DNA from: Tubulanus polymorphus
Taxonomy: Eukaryota > Nemertea > Palaeonemertea > Tubulaniformes > Tubulanidae
Assembly: GCF_964204645.1 (NCBI RefSeq)
Contig: NC_134025.1
Span: 16,400,001-16,464,000 of the forward strand
Direction: 5' to 3'
Length of the DNA stretch: 64,000 nt
The notes below the pieces were generated by a model, which worked only from the letters and a program-made list of their open reading frames with translations, was not told the origin of the DNA and made no database searches. Shown here piece after piece: positions 31,024 to 44,389 of this stretch (its first letter is position 1; every line of letters starts with the position of its first letter). A program made the translations under genes and the position numbers.

Positions 31024-31740
31024 AACCCACTTGGGACTTTTCGTCCATTCGTCCGTCCATCTGTCCATAGACGGAATCCAGTTATTTTGGGAAGTTTTGA
31101 AGACGGTTCAATGTTATGTCTTGACATTTGGGTTACACATGCAGGGTTTCCAGCAGTCCTTCAAAGTCCTTCTTTGTCCTCCTTTTGGAAACAGTTTGGA
31201 CAAACATCATCTTTGTCCTTCTTTTTGACTCTAAGTCCTTCTTTGGATGAAAAAGTCCTTCCAAATTTCATTTTAATGTATTTTTCGCGCGCTATTTTGT
31301 CGTGAATTCCTGCAAGTACTTAGCCAGTTCAATTATCAGTAAGACCGGGTATAGGCCTACAGGAAAATGATGTGGAATTGGCCAGGAGTTGTTAAGTGGA
31401 CTGTAGTCATAATGACTTGTCTACATGACTAGTGTCCACTTGACTAATTAAGTTAATTAGTTGTCTATATAACACCTCACTCTTGAATAAGGTCACTCAT
31501 TCAGATGAATACAAGGAAGTGTTCATTCCTTTCTGATGAACAAGTATTTTATACAAGTATTTTATTCCAAGGAATAAATACAAGGAATAATTACAAATCG
31601 TAGCTGCTGACATGTTCTATGATTGTGGTCATTGGTTTTTGTATATGGTCACCGGCGGGCGCTGAATATTGAAACTGTTAGATTGTTGAGCATTTGAAAC
31701 CACTTCCCAAGTGGGCGTGGTGTCCCTGGACCCCTAGTTT
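31024..31740 (+). mobile_element. 'AGCCCACTTGGG' repeat family, copy c with foreign insert
   Basis: The 5' end (31024-31144) and 3' end (31605-31740, ending CCCTGGACCCCTAGTTTC) belong to the family. The middle begins CAGGGTTTCCAGCAGTCCTT, resembling the start of a hAT-type MITE also seen at 41515. The insert replaced the internal units. Confidence 0.6.
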
Positions 31741-32628
31741 CTTGATATTTTTCGTCTTTATTTTCGATCTAATTGTCTGTAAAAAGTTAGTTTTCTCCCA
31801 TCATTTGAATTCAATTCAATAGTTTTCACTCTTTTTCATTTGTTCTGTTTAAATCTCTAGAGTACCAATGTTTAATTTTGATGCTGATTTAACTTACACT
31901 CATGTAAATTTAGGAAAGACTATATTAAGAATTTCGTTTCTTGTTTAAAATATTTCCCTGAATTATTATAAAATGTTGATAGTAAGACCGTGGGAAAGTT
32001 TCTATCGTTGAATGGTGGAAATAGTTTCATATGAGGGCAAAGCTTTTCAATGATTAGACAGTCGGAGGTGGTTTATCTACTTTTTTGAACTATAGTGTTC
32101 ATATTTTTCCAATCAAAATGCTAGATTTCGATCGTTTCTCATAAGTAAATTCTTGGAAATCAAGTGTGATTTTGATTTGCGTAGAGTTGCATTATGACTA
32201 GCGTACTGCATGATGGTGCCATGTTTAAGCTGTGCGTCGATCGTCGAATTGTGGAATTATAGCGTGGAATCATTTTGATTGTATCCATGCGTTTATTAAA
32301 GGTTTGTGTCAACAAATGGTCCATTATAGTCTCTCTAATTTATGTGGAGAGACACTGTTAACCAGGAAAACGGTGGTCTGTTTGTTGTTACCGTTGGCCT
32401 ACGTGACTGACCTTGCTTGAGCGTTCGCTGTCGGCGCGTCGCTTCAAAATTATGAATAAAGTATTATATAACTGATTGTTAATGACATACAGCAAAATTT
32501 TGTGTGAGAATCAGGGTAGGTATGCTGTCCATGCCTATTGTATATGGAGGTCATCGGCTTTCAAATATGGTCACCAGGGCAGCCATCTTGAGTTTCTTGC
32601 ACAAAACGGCCTGCAATTCTTGATACTT

Positions 32629-33173
32629 AGGCCATCCCAAAATAGGCCTAATGGTCTGTTTGCCGTAACCCGACCGACCCGACTTTGAGTTTTGAGTGAA
32701 AACTTTTTCTTGGGATTCATTGAAATAAATTTTATTTTTGATAAAACGGCTGACTGACAGACCCACAACCGATGTAGTCAAGTGTGTGAAAACATGCCTC
32801 GAGTATGGCCTAGTTAAATTTTCCAGGAAACTGGCAGTGTTCCAATAAGCTGTCATTCATTCTTAGTGACTATATTAAAACTGGTAATGTCATAGCGCGC
32901 ATATATTCAATGTACTGTTTCATTTTGAACTCTAGAGATGACACTCCAGACAAAATTAGAATTTTAAGATTATTCTTGATATCTAGGCTATAGACATATT
33001 TCCTGTGCGCAACGCAGATTTTTGATATTTTTCTTCCATGTAAAAATGGTGATAAATTTGTTTATTTTTTGCCATAAAATTTTGCAAAAAAATATTTCTA
33101 CCTACCTACCGACTCATCCTGAAAACTTGAGTCAGTGTTACAGCAAAAGCGGACAATTATTTTGGGATGGCCT
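32629..33173. mobile_element. MITE with AGGCCATCCCAAAATA termini
   Basis: AGGCCATCCCAAAATA at 32629 and its complement ending at 33173; the arms match further (ACCGACCCGACTTTGAG against CTACCGACTCATCC region). About 545 bp. Its centre contains a diverged relative of the CAGTG transposon (32790-32900), so one repeat has landed in another. Confidence 0.7.
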
Positions 33174-33179
33174 TAGTGA

Positions 33180-34400
33180 AATAATTTTGGTAGGTGAAAT
33201 GTCTACCCCTTATTTAAAATTGAGGTCAAGTATGTCCGTCAGGGTTGCCATCCATCTTGGATTTCTTTTCAGCAAGATGCAGCCTATAATTCATTATGCA
33301 TTTTTCATGTAGTGTGATGTTTGGGGCAGCTTAAATGGGCTTGTCTCTCCATGTAAGGATATATTAACAGAAAATGATTGTAATTAGGCCTACCACATAG
33401 CCTATACCATCCTAACTATTTTAAAACTTGTTACATCATTACAATGTATAAATCTTTGTGTAAAACTTAGAATACTGAATCATTTTTCTACTGCATCATG
33501 TAGGTATAAGGCCTGTGGGCCTCTTGTTATAACTTAGATTTTTGGAGCTTGAGTTCCATCGCAGAAGATTATCATCCACAGTGGTTTATGGATTTCTGCT
33601 GCAGATCAGAAATATTAATATTCGCGTTGGCGATATTGCTATAAATCACGTTCACCGTTTTGTAACGCAGTGGTAGACCGAGCTAGCTGCAAAGTCTTAG
33701 TAATCAGGCCAAAAATGTTAAGACTTTTTCTGTCTGACCCCTCGTCTCGTTTCATGAAAACCACAGCCGTGCCCCTTCAATTACGTAGACTAGTCTGTCA
33801 GCAAAGATGCTTTGAATTATTATGGACTGTCACTTTAGCGAAGTCTATTTTGCTATTGCATATGACAAGTTTCTTCCGTTGGAACAAAATAACTTGTGAA
33901 CAAGGCTAATTTTCCTTTGGAATTTTCAAAACATTCAATGCAGTAATAAAATCTTGGAAAATTGTGCTTATATATTAATTATTTATTAATTTAGTTATTT
34001 ATTGGTTGGAACTACATTTCATTTTTGGAATCTTATAGTGTTTAACTACATTACGGAACAACGAAGAATTAATTGAATTGAATTGAATTTCGGAAGAACA
34101 CATGTGCAGTTACATGTATTCATGCTTCACACACGTGTGCACCATACAGACTTGCCACTATGGTTTATTGATCTGTTCACTACTACTAGCTACGTTCATG
34201 TACATGAAAAGTCTGCCTCGCATGTTGTCTAGTTACCAGGAAACTGCAAATGGTTCTAGCCGCTGCGTGCTGCCGTGGTAAACAATAACGGCAAGCTCAA
34301 AAGTCCACTTATAGCTTTGTTCTGCCCATTTGGGGAAGTTTATTAAATTTATGCAAATTTATTGAATATATGCAATCTTTCCAGTTACATTGGTAATCAT
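33180..34400. other. Intergenic with decayed repeat pieces
   Basis: No supported gene. AAGGCCTGTGGGCCTCTTGTT at about 33510 is a hairpin-plus-CTCTTGTT word seen at other repeat ends. A relative of the CAGTG transposon middle lies near 34210-34270. Confidence 0.35.
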
Positions 34401-34409
34401 TTGCTTATT

Positions 34410-35160
34410 TGTAGCTCGCGACACGTTCTGTGATTGTGGTGAGTTCAGAGCTGCCAACCGTTCTGATTTTTCTGTAGCTGTTCTGTAAAATCGTGTGAAA
34501 GTATGACGTTCCGTTGAAAAAAAATATTATTATGGTTTTTAATTCACCTGAGAATACTGAAAAAAATCTGATAAGTTTCAGAAAAAACTTAATCATATTT
34601 ATGGCAAATTGCATTGTTCTTTCTTAAATCTCTCAGAATCATACTGGTCAACTCCAATTATACTCTCATTATGACACTGTACTAGTACGCCATCTGTACT
34701 AGGATGAAGATGGCGCACTAGTACAGTATCAGAACAACATTTTGTTCAACGTAATTTACCTTAATATAGATTTTTAAGCCCTCAATTCTGATTTTTAAAA
34801 CGTCTTCTGGTTTGAAAATTTGGGACTACTGTAAAAATTTTTGATAATACTGATAAACTTGGATCGGCCTATGTGTTCAGTTAGAGATAAAATATAGGTT
34901 GGCAGCTCTGTGAGTTTCAAGTACATTGGTTACTGTAGGCCTATGTCCACCAGGGGGCGTTGAATTGTGAAATAAGATGGTAGGCCTATTTCCAAACAAA
35001 TTGGATCTTATGCACATCTTGTAACCACTATCAATTGCAAAATGGTGGGCCTAGCTCATGACTTGTTCTGTGATTCTGGTGAGTTTTAAGATCATTGGTT
35101 TCTGCATTTGTTCACCAGGGTATTGAATATTGAGATATTCAGGTTGTCGAGCATTTAAGT
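34410..35160 (+). repeat. Decayed internal units of the 'AGCCCACTTGGG' family
   Basis: Words GTTCTGTGATTGTGGTGAGTT, CCACCAGGGGGCGTTGAAT (34947) and ATTGTTGAGCATTT-like ends match the ~155-bp units of 37500-38180 with many changes. A separate perfect hairpin is at 34677-34726. Confidence 0.55.
34677..34726. repeat. 19-bp perfect stem hairpin
   Basis: CTGTACTAGTACGCCATCT (34677-34695) against 34708-34726, one C/A exchange opposite at the middle, 12-nt loop. Could be a very short foldback insertion. Confidence 0.7.
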
Positions 35161-35164
35161 TGGT

Positions 35165-36925
35165 TATATTTTTGAAATTTTCACACCCAGCTTAACAGAA
35201 CTGGGTGTGTGAATAGATCCTACCATCTTTTATGAAAGAAAATCAAATGTTTTAGGCCAAATTATCTAAAATATTTAGAATATTAGGATTGTTCAGAAGC
35301 ACAATTTGGTAGTTTTCCATGCAGTACTTCAACAGTTAGAACTTTCAGTCAGCAATTGGTTCACGCAAATAACTTTCCCCATGATCATAAAGATTGCTGG
35401 CTCTTTGAATTTTCGATCACTCAACAGGCGTAAGGTTAGGTATAGGTAATTGGAAAAAATACTGTGTCGTTTGTGCCACAAAATACTCTAGAACCTATCT
35501 AATTTGGATCATTAAAGACATAAGTAAGATTTATGAGAAATTCAGATTCAACATCACAGTGTTAATGATTCTCTTAGCTATAATGATTCTATGGAAATTG
35601 AGGATGGACTTTAATAACGCTTAACTTTTGATTCATGAATTGCCTATTCATTTGTTAGGATAGGTAGGTAGCTGGTCTTTGGTCAATTTTATCTACGTGA
35701 TGATATTGATTTCTGTGATAAACATATTCTCTGTTCCCACCATGATGATTAGCATGAATATACCATGCACAATTTATATCTGTAAATCAGTGTTCTGGTC
35801 AATATAAGATCGATAATTGGGGATAGGGATGTTCAGTTGGACCATTCATCTGATGCTATTATTGACTGTACGTGCCTGTGCTCCTTGGTGAGATTGTCTT
35901 GAATTTAATGATTCAGATTACTATGAGTCTGGTCAGATGGTTACTTTGGCATCGATTTTCATTAACAATCCAGTTACTTATAGGGCCTAATAGTAGTAAA
36001 TGTTAAGTTCTCCATTTTTAGCTGAGGCTACCGCATTAAATATCTAGTACTAGAATAGTTTCGAAAAACGTGTAAAATGTGTGATTGACATTTCATAATT
36101 GAATAAAGATTTGACCATGTACGTTGTCATTGAGTGTACATATGCCATGAATGCTTATAAGATTTAATCAAAAACTGATAGCGTTGATCAGATATAGAAT
36201 TCATGATGGCGACTGGTAGTGGTAGGGTGTGGAGGATTCTGACAAGCGCATAATCATACAGCGTTGAAAATTACTCAAATTAAATAGATTTGTATTGATG
36301 AGTACATAATATGTATCATAGAAAAAATCCTTTGGATTAATTAAAGGACCTACTGCTACCATCCTTATGCAAGACTCTGATGGTGCACTTCATATCATTC
36401 ATCTGTTTTATCCATCTTTTGCAATGTCTGTTTTTGATGAGGTTATTTCTCACTAATTTTTATTGGATAGCGCTTGTGGTTGCAGGGTCCAATCTAAGGA
36501 ATGTAAAAGTAAGTTTTGTGTAAAAGTAAGAAAAGCTGGATTGATACAAAAAGTAAGAAGCTTTTATTTTGAATGATTTATGAAAATTAACAATCAAACA
36601 AGAAATGGTTTCAAAAAGCATTTTGCTCTGAAACACATAATACAGTGCCACTTAAATTCGGATTTCTCTGTTCTTCCTCTGTCTTCAATAAACATGTGCT
36701 TTCATTATTAGTGTATTCCCTCCCCAGATTATGAAAAAATGACACCATATTTTGCAACATAAGAAAAGATTCCACTGGTAAAAATACCACTATTTGTATA
36801 GTAGTATAGCGTTCTGCTTTTTTTCAAAATTCATCTTTATCGAAATAGTGTCACAATGGATATAGAAATATTCTGCAAAATCTAAAGATTACAAATATCA
36901 TATTCATTCTCAAATCAAATCATTT
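35165..36925. other. Intergenic, no gene or clear repeat seen
   Basis: AT-rich sequence without a long frame or a partner in the window. It might be intron of a host gene. Confidence 0.3.
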
Positions 36926-36928
36926 TTT

Positions 36929-38180
36929 AGCCCACTTGGGACTTTAGTCCCAGCGGGCTATTGCGTTCACTTTTCGTCCGTCCGTCCGTCCGTCTGTCCG
37001 TAGATGGAATCCAGTTATTTTTTGAAGTTTTGAAGACGCTTCAAGGTAATGTCTTGATATTTGGGTTACACATGTACCACACATGTCTACCATGTTACAC
37101 ATGTCTACCCTAGACACATCTTCAGCCCAAAAACTGGCCCTGTCAGATTCAAGATGGCCGACCGGCAGCCATTGTTGTTCGCCAAAATCAGCACTTTTAA
37201 CACATTTTTGAACTTTTTGAGGGAAATTTTGAAGACGCTTTGATCAATTAACAAAAATTGGGTCAGTCGGACTCAAGATGGCATTGCTATGACCTTTTTA
37301 GTGCCCAAAAATGTTAATTTTGGCCCCAATTCTGATTCCTGTAGCTTCCTACTGGTTTGCCATTTCTCATTGCATTTTGTGATGGGTATTCTTTGGAAAG
37401 GGATGTTTTATACCTGAGACAGGTATTTTTGCATCAGCCAATTATGACGCAATTGGCGGCCATCTTGGTGTCACCAGTACTCAGTCGAAAGTGGGAAAAA
37501 GTTTTTCCACATTATATTGATACCTAAGCGTATTTTGCTACCACAATCAATTAGAAAGTTGTAGCTCATAACGTGTTCTATGATTGTGGTGAGTTTCAAG
37601 GTAGGCCTAATTGGATTTCGTATATGGCCACCAGGGGGCGTTGAATAATACAATATCTTAGCATTTCTTTATTATATTCGTACCTATGCATATTTTGTAA
37701 CTACAATCAATTGGAAAGTTGTAGCTCATAACATCATCTATGATTGTTGCGAGTTTTAAGGACATAAGTTTTTCTATATGGTCACCAGGGGGCGTTGAAT
37801 AGTAGAATAACTTAGTATTTCCTTATTATATTGGTACCTAGGCATATTTTGTTACCATGATCAATTGCAAAGTTGTAGTTCATGACATGTTCTATGATTG
37901 TGGTGAGTTTCGAGGTCATTGGGTTTTGAATATGGTCACCAGGGGGCGTTGAATAGTAGAATGACTTAGTATTTCCATATTAAATTGGTAATGAGGCATA
38001 TTTTGTTATCACAATCAATTACAAAATCGTAGCTGCTGACATGTTCTATGATTGTGGTGAGTTTCAAGGTCATTGGTTTTTGTAAATGGTCACCAGGGGG
38101 CATTGAATATTGAAATTGTTAGATTGTTGAGCATTTGAAACCACTTCCCAAGTGGGCATGGTGTCCCTGGACCCCTAGTT
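36929..38180 (+). mobile_element. 'AGCCCACTTGGG' repeat family, most complete copy
   Basis: 1,252 bp from AGCCCACTTGGGACTTTAGT to CTGGACCCCTAG. The 5' hairpin word GCCCACTTGGGA is the complement of TCCCAAGTGGGC near the 3' end (38149), giving inverted ends plus an asymmetric tail. The 5' half is unique; the 3' half is four tandem units of ~155 bp, each with ATTGTGGTGAGTTTCAAGGT and [CT]CACCAGGGGGC[GA]TTGAATA. No protein. Copies a-j in the window share this order. Confidence 0.8.
37560..38110 (+). repeat. ~155-bp tandem units carrying CTCF-like words
   Basis: CCACCAGGGGGCG or TCACCAGGGGGC[GA] occurs at 37626, 37782, 37936 and 38090, spaced 154-156 bp. The rest of each unit is about 80-90% alike by eye. 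Confidence 0.8.
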
Positions 38181-38493
38181 TAGTCTCCAAATATAGTTTT
38201 ATTCCAATTTCTATTAATATCTTTATGCAATATGGCAGACACGCCTTTGTTATTGGTTTAGTGTCAGGATGTTTCATGCCATTCGTCTCTAAAATCTAAA
38301 GATTAGCCAAGCCTAACTTCGAAGACAATCAATAAGTAAACCCCTCGCTCCCTGTTTGTTAAGTGTTATTTACCTAGGTCAGCTGTCAGATTTGTGAGTC
38401 TGATGGCTAATCAACCAATGATATGTGCCCCTGACCCCGAGCTTGTTTGGGGTGGAGCTTGAGTCAAGGATGTCCAGCTCAGGCCTGGCTTGG

Positions 38494-39194
38494 TCATTCC
38501 TGCTCATGCTCTCGTTAAATAAAGATATCAACTACATATTCATTGGTTTGTCTTCAATCAAATTTCAGGTAAGCCATACTCAGATTCTGTTATATTTTTA
38601 GACTCTTTAGGCCTTTACTTAATAATAATTATTCTAGGATTTATATTAGATTTTAAATTCTAAACTCAGACTTTCAATTAGCTCTTAACTAGTTTCCATT
38701 AAATTTGAGAAACAATCATTTTTTACACACTATCCTTCCCGATCTTCTGTTAAAGCTAGGTATCTAAATTAGCTTAATCTTTATTAGTATAATCTGTATA
38801 AAATAACAAGATTATCTAGTATCTAGAATAATGAATATATATATATATAGGAATTTATAGAATCAATTAAAAAGGAAAATATAAATGATTAAAGCGTATA
38901 TCTATATTACCAATCTAAACACTAGTCTCATGTAAATATTTATAATCGTACTAGAATAATACGTATTATTATTATTATTATTATTGGTCATCTTCATTGC
39001 TGAAATACGAAACTGTTATTATAATTATTTCATAATCATATTTTCTAATTCTTAATTTTCATATGATAATTAATTATTGCATAATCACATTTCTTACTTA
39101 ATACTTCTTGATAACTTGTCATTCCTGCTCATGCTCTCATTAAATAAAGATATCAACTACATATTCATTGGTTTGTCTTCAATCAAATTTCAGG
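38494..39194 (+). repeat. 76-bp direct repeats 625 bp apart
   Basis: TCATTCCTGCTCATGCTCTC...TTCAATCAAATTTCAGG at 38494-38569 and 39119-39194, nearly identical, each with AATAAA. The first is followed by GTAAG, the second by ATCG. The intervening 550 bp is AT-rich and non-coding. They may be ends of a retroelement or a duplicated exon-like unit. Confidence 0.6.
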
Positions 39195-39406
39195 ATCGCT
39201 ATATTGTAGTTTTTGTGGTAATATACGCAACACTGCAGTAGGAAAAAATAAAGTTATTAACATACATAGATTTAAGTTAACTGCATTAATTATCAGTATG
39301 ATCTCCCTTTATTGAATTTCCAAATATTGTATTCGGCTGTATTTTAGTACTAAGTTTCCCCACTTTAAATTTCTTAAGTTTGTGGCTGATGTTGTATATT
39401 AACCCT

Positions 39407-39977
39407 AGGGCCACACCAAAAAAATTCCTGTTTCTCGGGCGTGGCAATCACCAAAATGGGTAGGTAGGTAGGGAATTTTTTTTCTTTTTATGGAAAAAAA
39501 AATTTTGGTTATTCTTCTAACAGTGGGTAGGTCGCCATAAATAATTTTAACTGGACCAAATTTTTAGTCAGGAATATAATTAAGAGCTAGTAGACCATGA
39601 TAATAAAAGGAAATTCAGGTGTTTGTAGAATTACCTATATTTTGAACATATTTCACGGAATTCCTGGGATTTTACAATCCAAGTTCGCCATCAATGTCCA
39701 ATAAAGAAAGTTGTCTGATCATGGCTGCACCATTTCCAGAATCAAATTGTTAAATCGGATGTAGTAAAATGTTTTTATGATTTTGGTCTCAGTGCCGACA
39801 TCACGATTTGATTAAAGAGAAAAAAATATTTACCAAAAAGAGAAAGGAGAGTTTGTAGTCGGTCGGCGACATGAATATATTTGAAAAAAGTTATTTCACC
39901 CACAATTTTGAAAAAGGGTCGGTAGGCAATTATATTTTATTCTGAGAAAATTTCGGTTTTCTTTTGTTGTGGCCTAG
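39407..39977. mobile_element. Candidate MITE with CTAGGGCCACA termini
   Basis: CTAGGGCCACACCAAAAAAA at 39407 and TTTTCTTTTGTTGTGGCCTAG near 39977 form a short imperfect terminal inverted repeat; inside, GGTAGGTAGG and GGGTCGGTAGG words are in similar positions. No gene. Confidence 0.45.
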
Positions 39978-40265
39978 CTGGTACTTGGATCTTAGTACTC
40001 TAGTTTACTCTGTTTGAAATTTGTTTAGTTCATAACATTTATATCGCATACTACCCCCTTTTTTATATCATTATGAAAAATCAAAATACTACATTCAAAC
40101 CTTGTTTCAACAAAGTTCTGGGGGCAATGTTAATAACTTTGTTGTGTCCGATACTTCATTGTAAATGGATGAAGGGAAAAAATGATCGTTGCTTCTGAAC
40201 CAAAATGCTTATATAGTCAAAACGAGTTTCATAACTTATAAACTCAAGGAAACTTCTGAGGTGCC

Positions 40266-40600
40266 ATGACTTTTATCCCAGACCATTCAAAAGATCTCAT
40301 GCTGTATAAATTGTCCAAAAAAGGGCCTAATGAATATGTTGATACTCATATGAGCTTTGATGATTTATTTGAGCATTTTAAAAGTATTTCGTATGAAGAT
40401 CGCCCTTCTATGGATGTTGATCTCGACGTATCTGATCACATACTTAATCAGCAAATCACACTGGAGGAGGTTGATAGAGCATTTACAATGCTAAAAAGAA
40501 AATATAGCTGCCAAGCAGCGATGACGGGTTTTCTGCAAAGCCATTCAGAAAGATGGGAATTGTAGTAAATTGAAATATTGATACATAGAATAAAATGCAT
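40266..40600 (+). pseudogene. Non-LTR retrotransposon fragment upstream of the RT core
   Basis: The frame has LNQQITLEEVDRAFTMLKRK, the LN--IT-eEv--a---LK signature before the RT domain of LINE ORF2. The following words KYSCQAAMTGFLQS recur at 45147, so both come from one LINE family. Truncated at both ends. Confidence 0.6.
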
Positions 40601-41514
40601 TGACAGATTCGCACCTAATATGCTACCACTGTGTAAACGTCAAATATGATTCAGCTTTGAAACCGAACATACGCGGACGTACAATCAACAAATATTAATT
40701 TATTTGACCAGGCATTTATTTTGGCATTCAAACATCATGATACTGTATTATCACCATGCTTAAAAATGGATCTGTCCTATTAAGAACTCATCTTAAGCAC
40801 CTGCTGAGTCGATAGATTGAGTGAATTTACAGATAAGAACGTATTATGATTTAGAATAGATTGAAGAAGTTAATGTTTTTATTGAAATATTTGAATAAAT
40901 ACATGTACATATATTGTAGTGTAGATTCAATCAATAAATTATGAATTGATCTGGTCTGGGTTTCCGGCTGATGTTGATTTTGGCTTTTATGGATTACAAA
41001 TTCTATAGTGATAAACAACTGATACCTGCAACATGTGTGTAAATCAAACCTATTCCACTAGTTGCGTGCGTTTCCTAATAAACGGGAGAGTCACTCTTGA
41101 TCTGAGTTATTAGAAAAATAATGTTCATTTAGTTATAGAAATTCATTGCCTTTTTGGAAATTCTGTAATAATATTTGTTCTGTCCTAATTTTTATTACTG
41201 TATGAACCCATGATATGCTTTGTAAATGATGTAATAAAATAAATTTGAATTTTGAATTAAATTTGAACATGAGAATCAAGCATAACTTGTGTTTTTTCAA
41301 CTTTTCTTTTGTTAAGAGTTCCAAATACAATCAAATCCAAATTGGCTAAAAAGTACATAGGAATAAATGAAATGAACCGTTAGTTACTGCAAACCTATTC
41401 CAGTGTTATGTCGATCGTGTTGAATCACTTTCCTTGAGTTGAAAGAATCAGATCTTCTATGGTGCAACATCGGTCGAAGAGAGATATCTTGGTGTTGACT
41501 GTCCTTGACCATCT

Positions 41515-41656
41515 AACAGGGTTCGTAGCGATCCTGGAAAGTGCTTAATAGTGCTTGAATCACAAAATGCGTTTTCAAGGCCTTGAAAATGCTTGAATTT
41601 TCAAAATTTCAGTAAAAATCATTGGAAGTCCTTGAATTTTTAATGTTGGCCAAATT
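41515..41656. mobile_element. Fragment of a CAGGG-type MITE
   Basis: CAGGGTTCGTAGCGATCCTG followed by repeated GTGCTTGAAT/CCTTGAAAATGC words; similar starts at 31145 and at the very end of the window (63989). A truncated hAT-like MITE is the likely source. Confidence 0.4.
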
Positions 41657-43047
41657 TTGTCGCTTGGGAAGTGGTTTAAAATGCTCAACAATCTCACAAT
41701 TTCAATACATAACGCCCTCTAGTGACCATATACAAAAACCAATGACCTTGAAACCCACCACAATCATAGAACATGTGAGCAGCTATGATTTTGTAATTGA
41801 TTGTGATAACAAAATATGCCTCGTTACCAATTTAATATGGAAATACTAAGTTATTCTACTATTCAACGCCCCCTGGTGACCATATGCAAAACCCAATGAC
41901 CTTAAAACTCACCACAATCGTAGTACATGTCATGAAATACAATTTGCAATTGATCATAGTAACAAAATATGCCTAGGTTCCAATCTAATAAGGAAATACT
42001 AAGCCATTCTACTATTCAACGCCCCCTGGTGACTATATGGAATAACTAATGTCCTTAAAAACTCACCACAATCATAGACGATGTCATGAACTACAACTTT
42101 GCAATGGATCATGGTAACAAACTATGCCTAGGTACCAATCTAATAAGGAAAAACTAAGCTTTTCTACTATTCAACGCCCCCTGGCGACTATATGGAATAA
42201 CTAATGTCCTTAAAAACTCACCACAATCATAGACGATGTCATGAACTACAACTTTGCAATTGATCATGGTAACAAAATATGCCTTGGTACAAATATAATA
42301 TAGCAGTACTAAGTTATTGTATTATTCAACGCCCCCTGATGGCCACATACAAAAACCAATGACCTTGAAACTCACCAAAATCATAGAACACGTTATGGGC
42401 TACAACTTTCCAATTGAATATAGCAACACAATATGCTTAGGTATCAATTTAATGTGGAAAAAATTTTTCCCACCTACGAATGAGTACTGATGACACTAAG
42501 ATGGCCACCAATTGCGACATAATTGGCTGATCAAAAATACCTTTCCCAGGTATAAAACATCCCTCTCTAAAGAATACCCATCAGCAATTGCAATGAGAAA
42601 TGGCAAACCAGTTGGAAGCTATAGGACCTAGAATTCTGGCCAAAATTGACATTTTTGGGCACTAAAAAGGTCATAGGACGGCCATCTTGAGTCAGATCGA
42701 CCCAATTTTCTTATGCTGATGGGCCTTTGGTAGATTCAAATATAAACGAAAGATCAAGGTAATTGATCAAAGCGTCTTCAAAATTTCCCATGAAAACTTC
42801 GAAAATGTTTAAAAAGTGCTGATTTTGGCAAACAACAATGGCTGCCAGTCAGCCATCTTGAATCTGACAGGGCCAGTTTTTGGGCTGCCGATGTGTCTAG
42901 GGTAGATACATGTATAAACCAAATATCAAGACATTAACTTGAAGTGTCTTCAAAACTTCCCAAAATAACTGGATTCCGTCTATGGACGGACGGACGGACG
43001 AAAAGTGAACGTAATAGCCCGCTGGGACTAAAGTCCCAAGTGGACTG
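41657..43047 (-). mobile_element. 'AGCCCACTTGGG' repeat family, copy e (minus strand)
   Basis: Complement of the 36929-38180 copy: tandem units first (41660-42420), then the unique part, ending at the complement of AGTCCACTTGGGACTTTAGT (43027-43047). CTCF-like words at 41713, 41867, 42020, 42175 and 42330, spaced 153-155 bp. Confidence 0.8.
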
Positions 43048-43049
43048 AA

Positions 43050-44045
43050 AAAGAATTGTCGCGGGCGACAAAACCAAACTAATGAATTGTCGCGGGTGAT
43101 AAAACCAAAATATTGAATTGTCGCGGGCTACAAAACCAAAAAAAAAAATTGTCGCAGGCGACAAAAACAAAATATAAAACCAAAATAATGAATTGTCGCG
43201 GGCGTCAAAACCAAAAAGAAGAATTGTGGCGGGCGACAAAACCAAAATAATGAATTGTCGCTGGAGATAAAACCAAAGTAATGAATTGTCGTGGGTGATA
43301 AAACCAAAATATTGAATTGTCGCGGGCGACAAAACCAAACTAATGTCGCCAAACTTTGTCAAAAACCAAACTTTGTCGCGGGCGACAAAACCAAAAAAAG
43401 AATTGTCGGGGTGAAAAAACCAAAATAATGAATTGTCGCGGGCGACAAAACCAAAATGGTAAATTGTCCAGGCGACAAAACCAAAATGGTGAATTGTCCC
43501 GGGCGACAAAACCAAAATAATGAATTGTCACGGGCGATAAAACCAAAATAATGAATTGTCGCGGGCGACAAAACCAAAATATTGAATTGTCGCGGGCGAC
43601 AAAACCAAAATATTGAATTGTCTCGGGCGACAAAACCAAAATATTGAATTGTCGCGGGCGACAAAACCAAACTAATGAATTGTCGCGGGCGACAAAACCA
43701 AAAAAAGAATTGTCAGGGTGACAAAACCAAAATAATGAATTGTCGCAGGCGATAAAACCAAAATAATGAATTGTCGCAGGCGACAAAACCAAAATGGTGA
43801 ATTGTCGCGGGCGATAAAACCAAAATAATGAATTGTCGCGGGCGACAAAACCAAAATGGTGATTTGTCGCGGGCGACAAAACCAAAATAATGAATTGTCG
43901 TGGGCGATAAAACTGTAATAATGAATTGTCGCGGGCGATAAAACCAAAATAATGAATTGTCTCAGGCGACAAAACCAAAATAATGAATTATCGCGGGCGA
44001 TAAAACCAAAATATTGAACTGTCGCAGGCGATAAAACCAAGTAGT
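43050..44045. repeat. 31-bp minisatellite array 1
   Basis: About 32 copies of a unit AATTGTCGCGGGCGACAAAA plus CCAAAATAATG, each with the hairpin TGTCGC/GCGACA. Because 31 is not a multiple of 3 and the unit has no minus-strand stop in any frame, long minus-strand frames appear; these are not genes. Begins exactly at the end of repeat copy e. Confidence 0.9.
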
Positions 44046-44168
44046 CCAGTGATTTACCCATTGTGCCACAGAACGTAACTGCAAGGTGGATGAAATTTGA
44101 TTTACAAATAGCCTAGCCTCACCTAACCCAAACTCTATTCTTTCACGCATGCGCTTTTGCAGATCATA

Positions 44169-44389
44169 GGAACTCACGTACGGCGTTTTTAGGGAACTCA
44201 CGTACGGTTAACCTGGATATCACCATACAGTCACGTACAGGTAACAACTTCGTACTTAAAAAATGGTATTGGCTACTAGGAACTCACGTACGGCGTTAGT
44301 AGGGAACTCACGTACGGTTAACCTGTGGAGATCACCATACAGTCACGTACGAGTAACAACTACGTACTTAAAATGGTATTGGCTGCTAT
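44169..44389 (+). repeat. 110-bp tandem duplication
   Basis: Two copies starting GGAACTCACGTACGGCGTT, each with two CTCACGTACGG words and TGGTATTGGCT at the end. Non-coding. Confidence 0.8.

Noticed and set aside
29339-31305. Short ORFs containing RP[SC]V[RH]..IPRRNPVILGS-type words
   Set aside because: They come from the CGTCCGTC run and following sequence of the repeat family and shift frame between copies.
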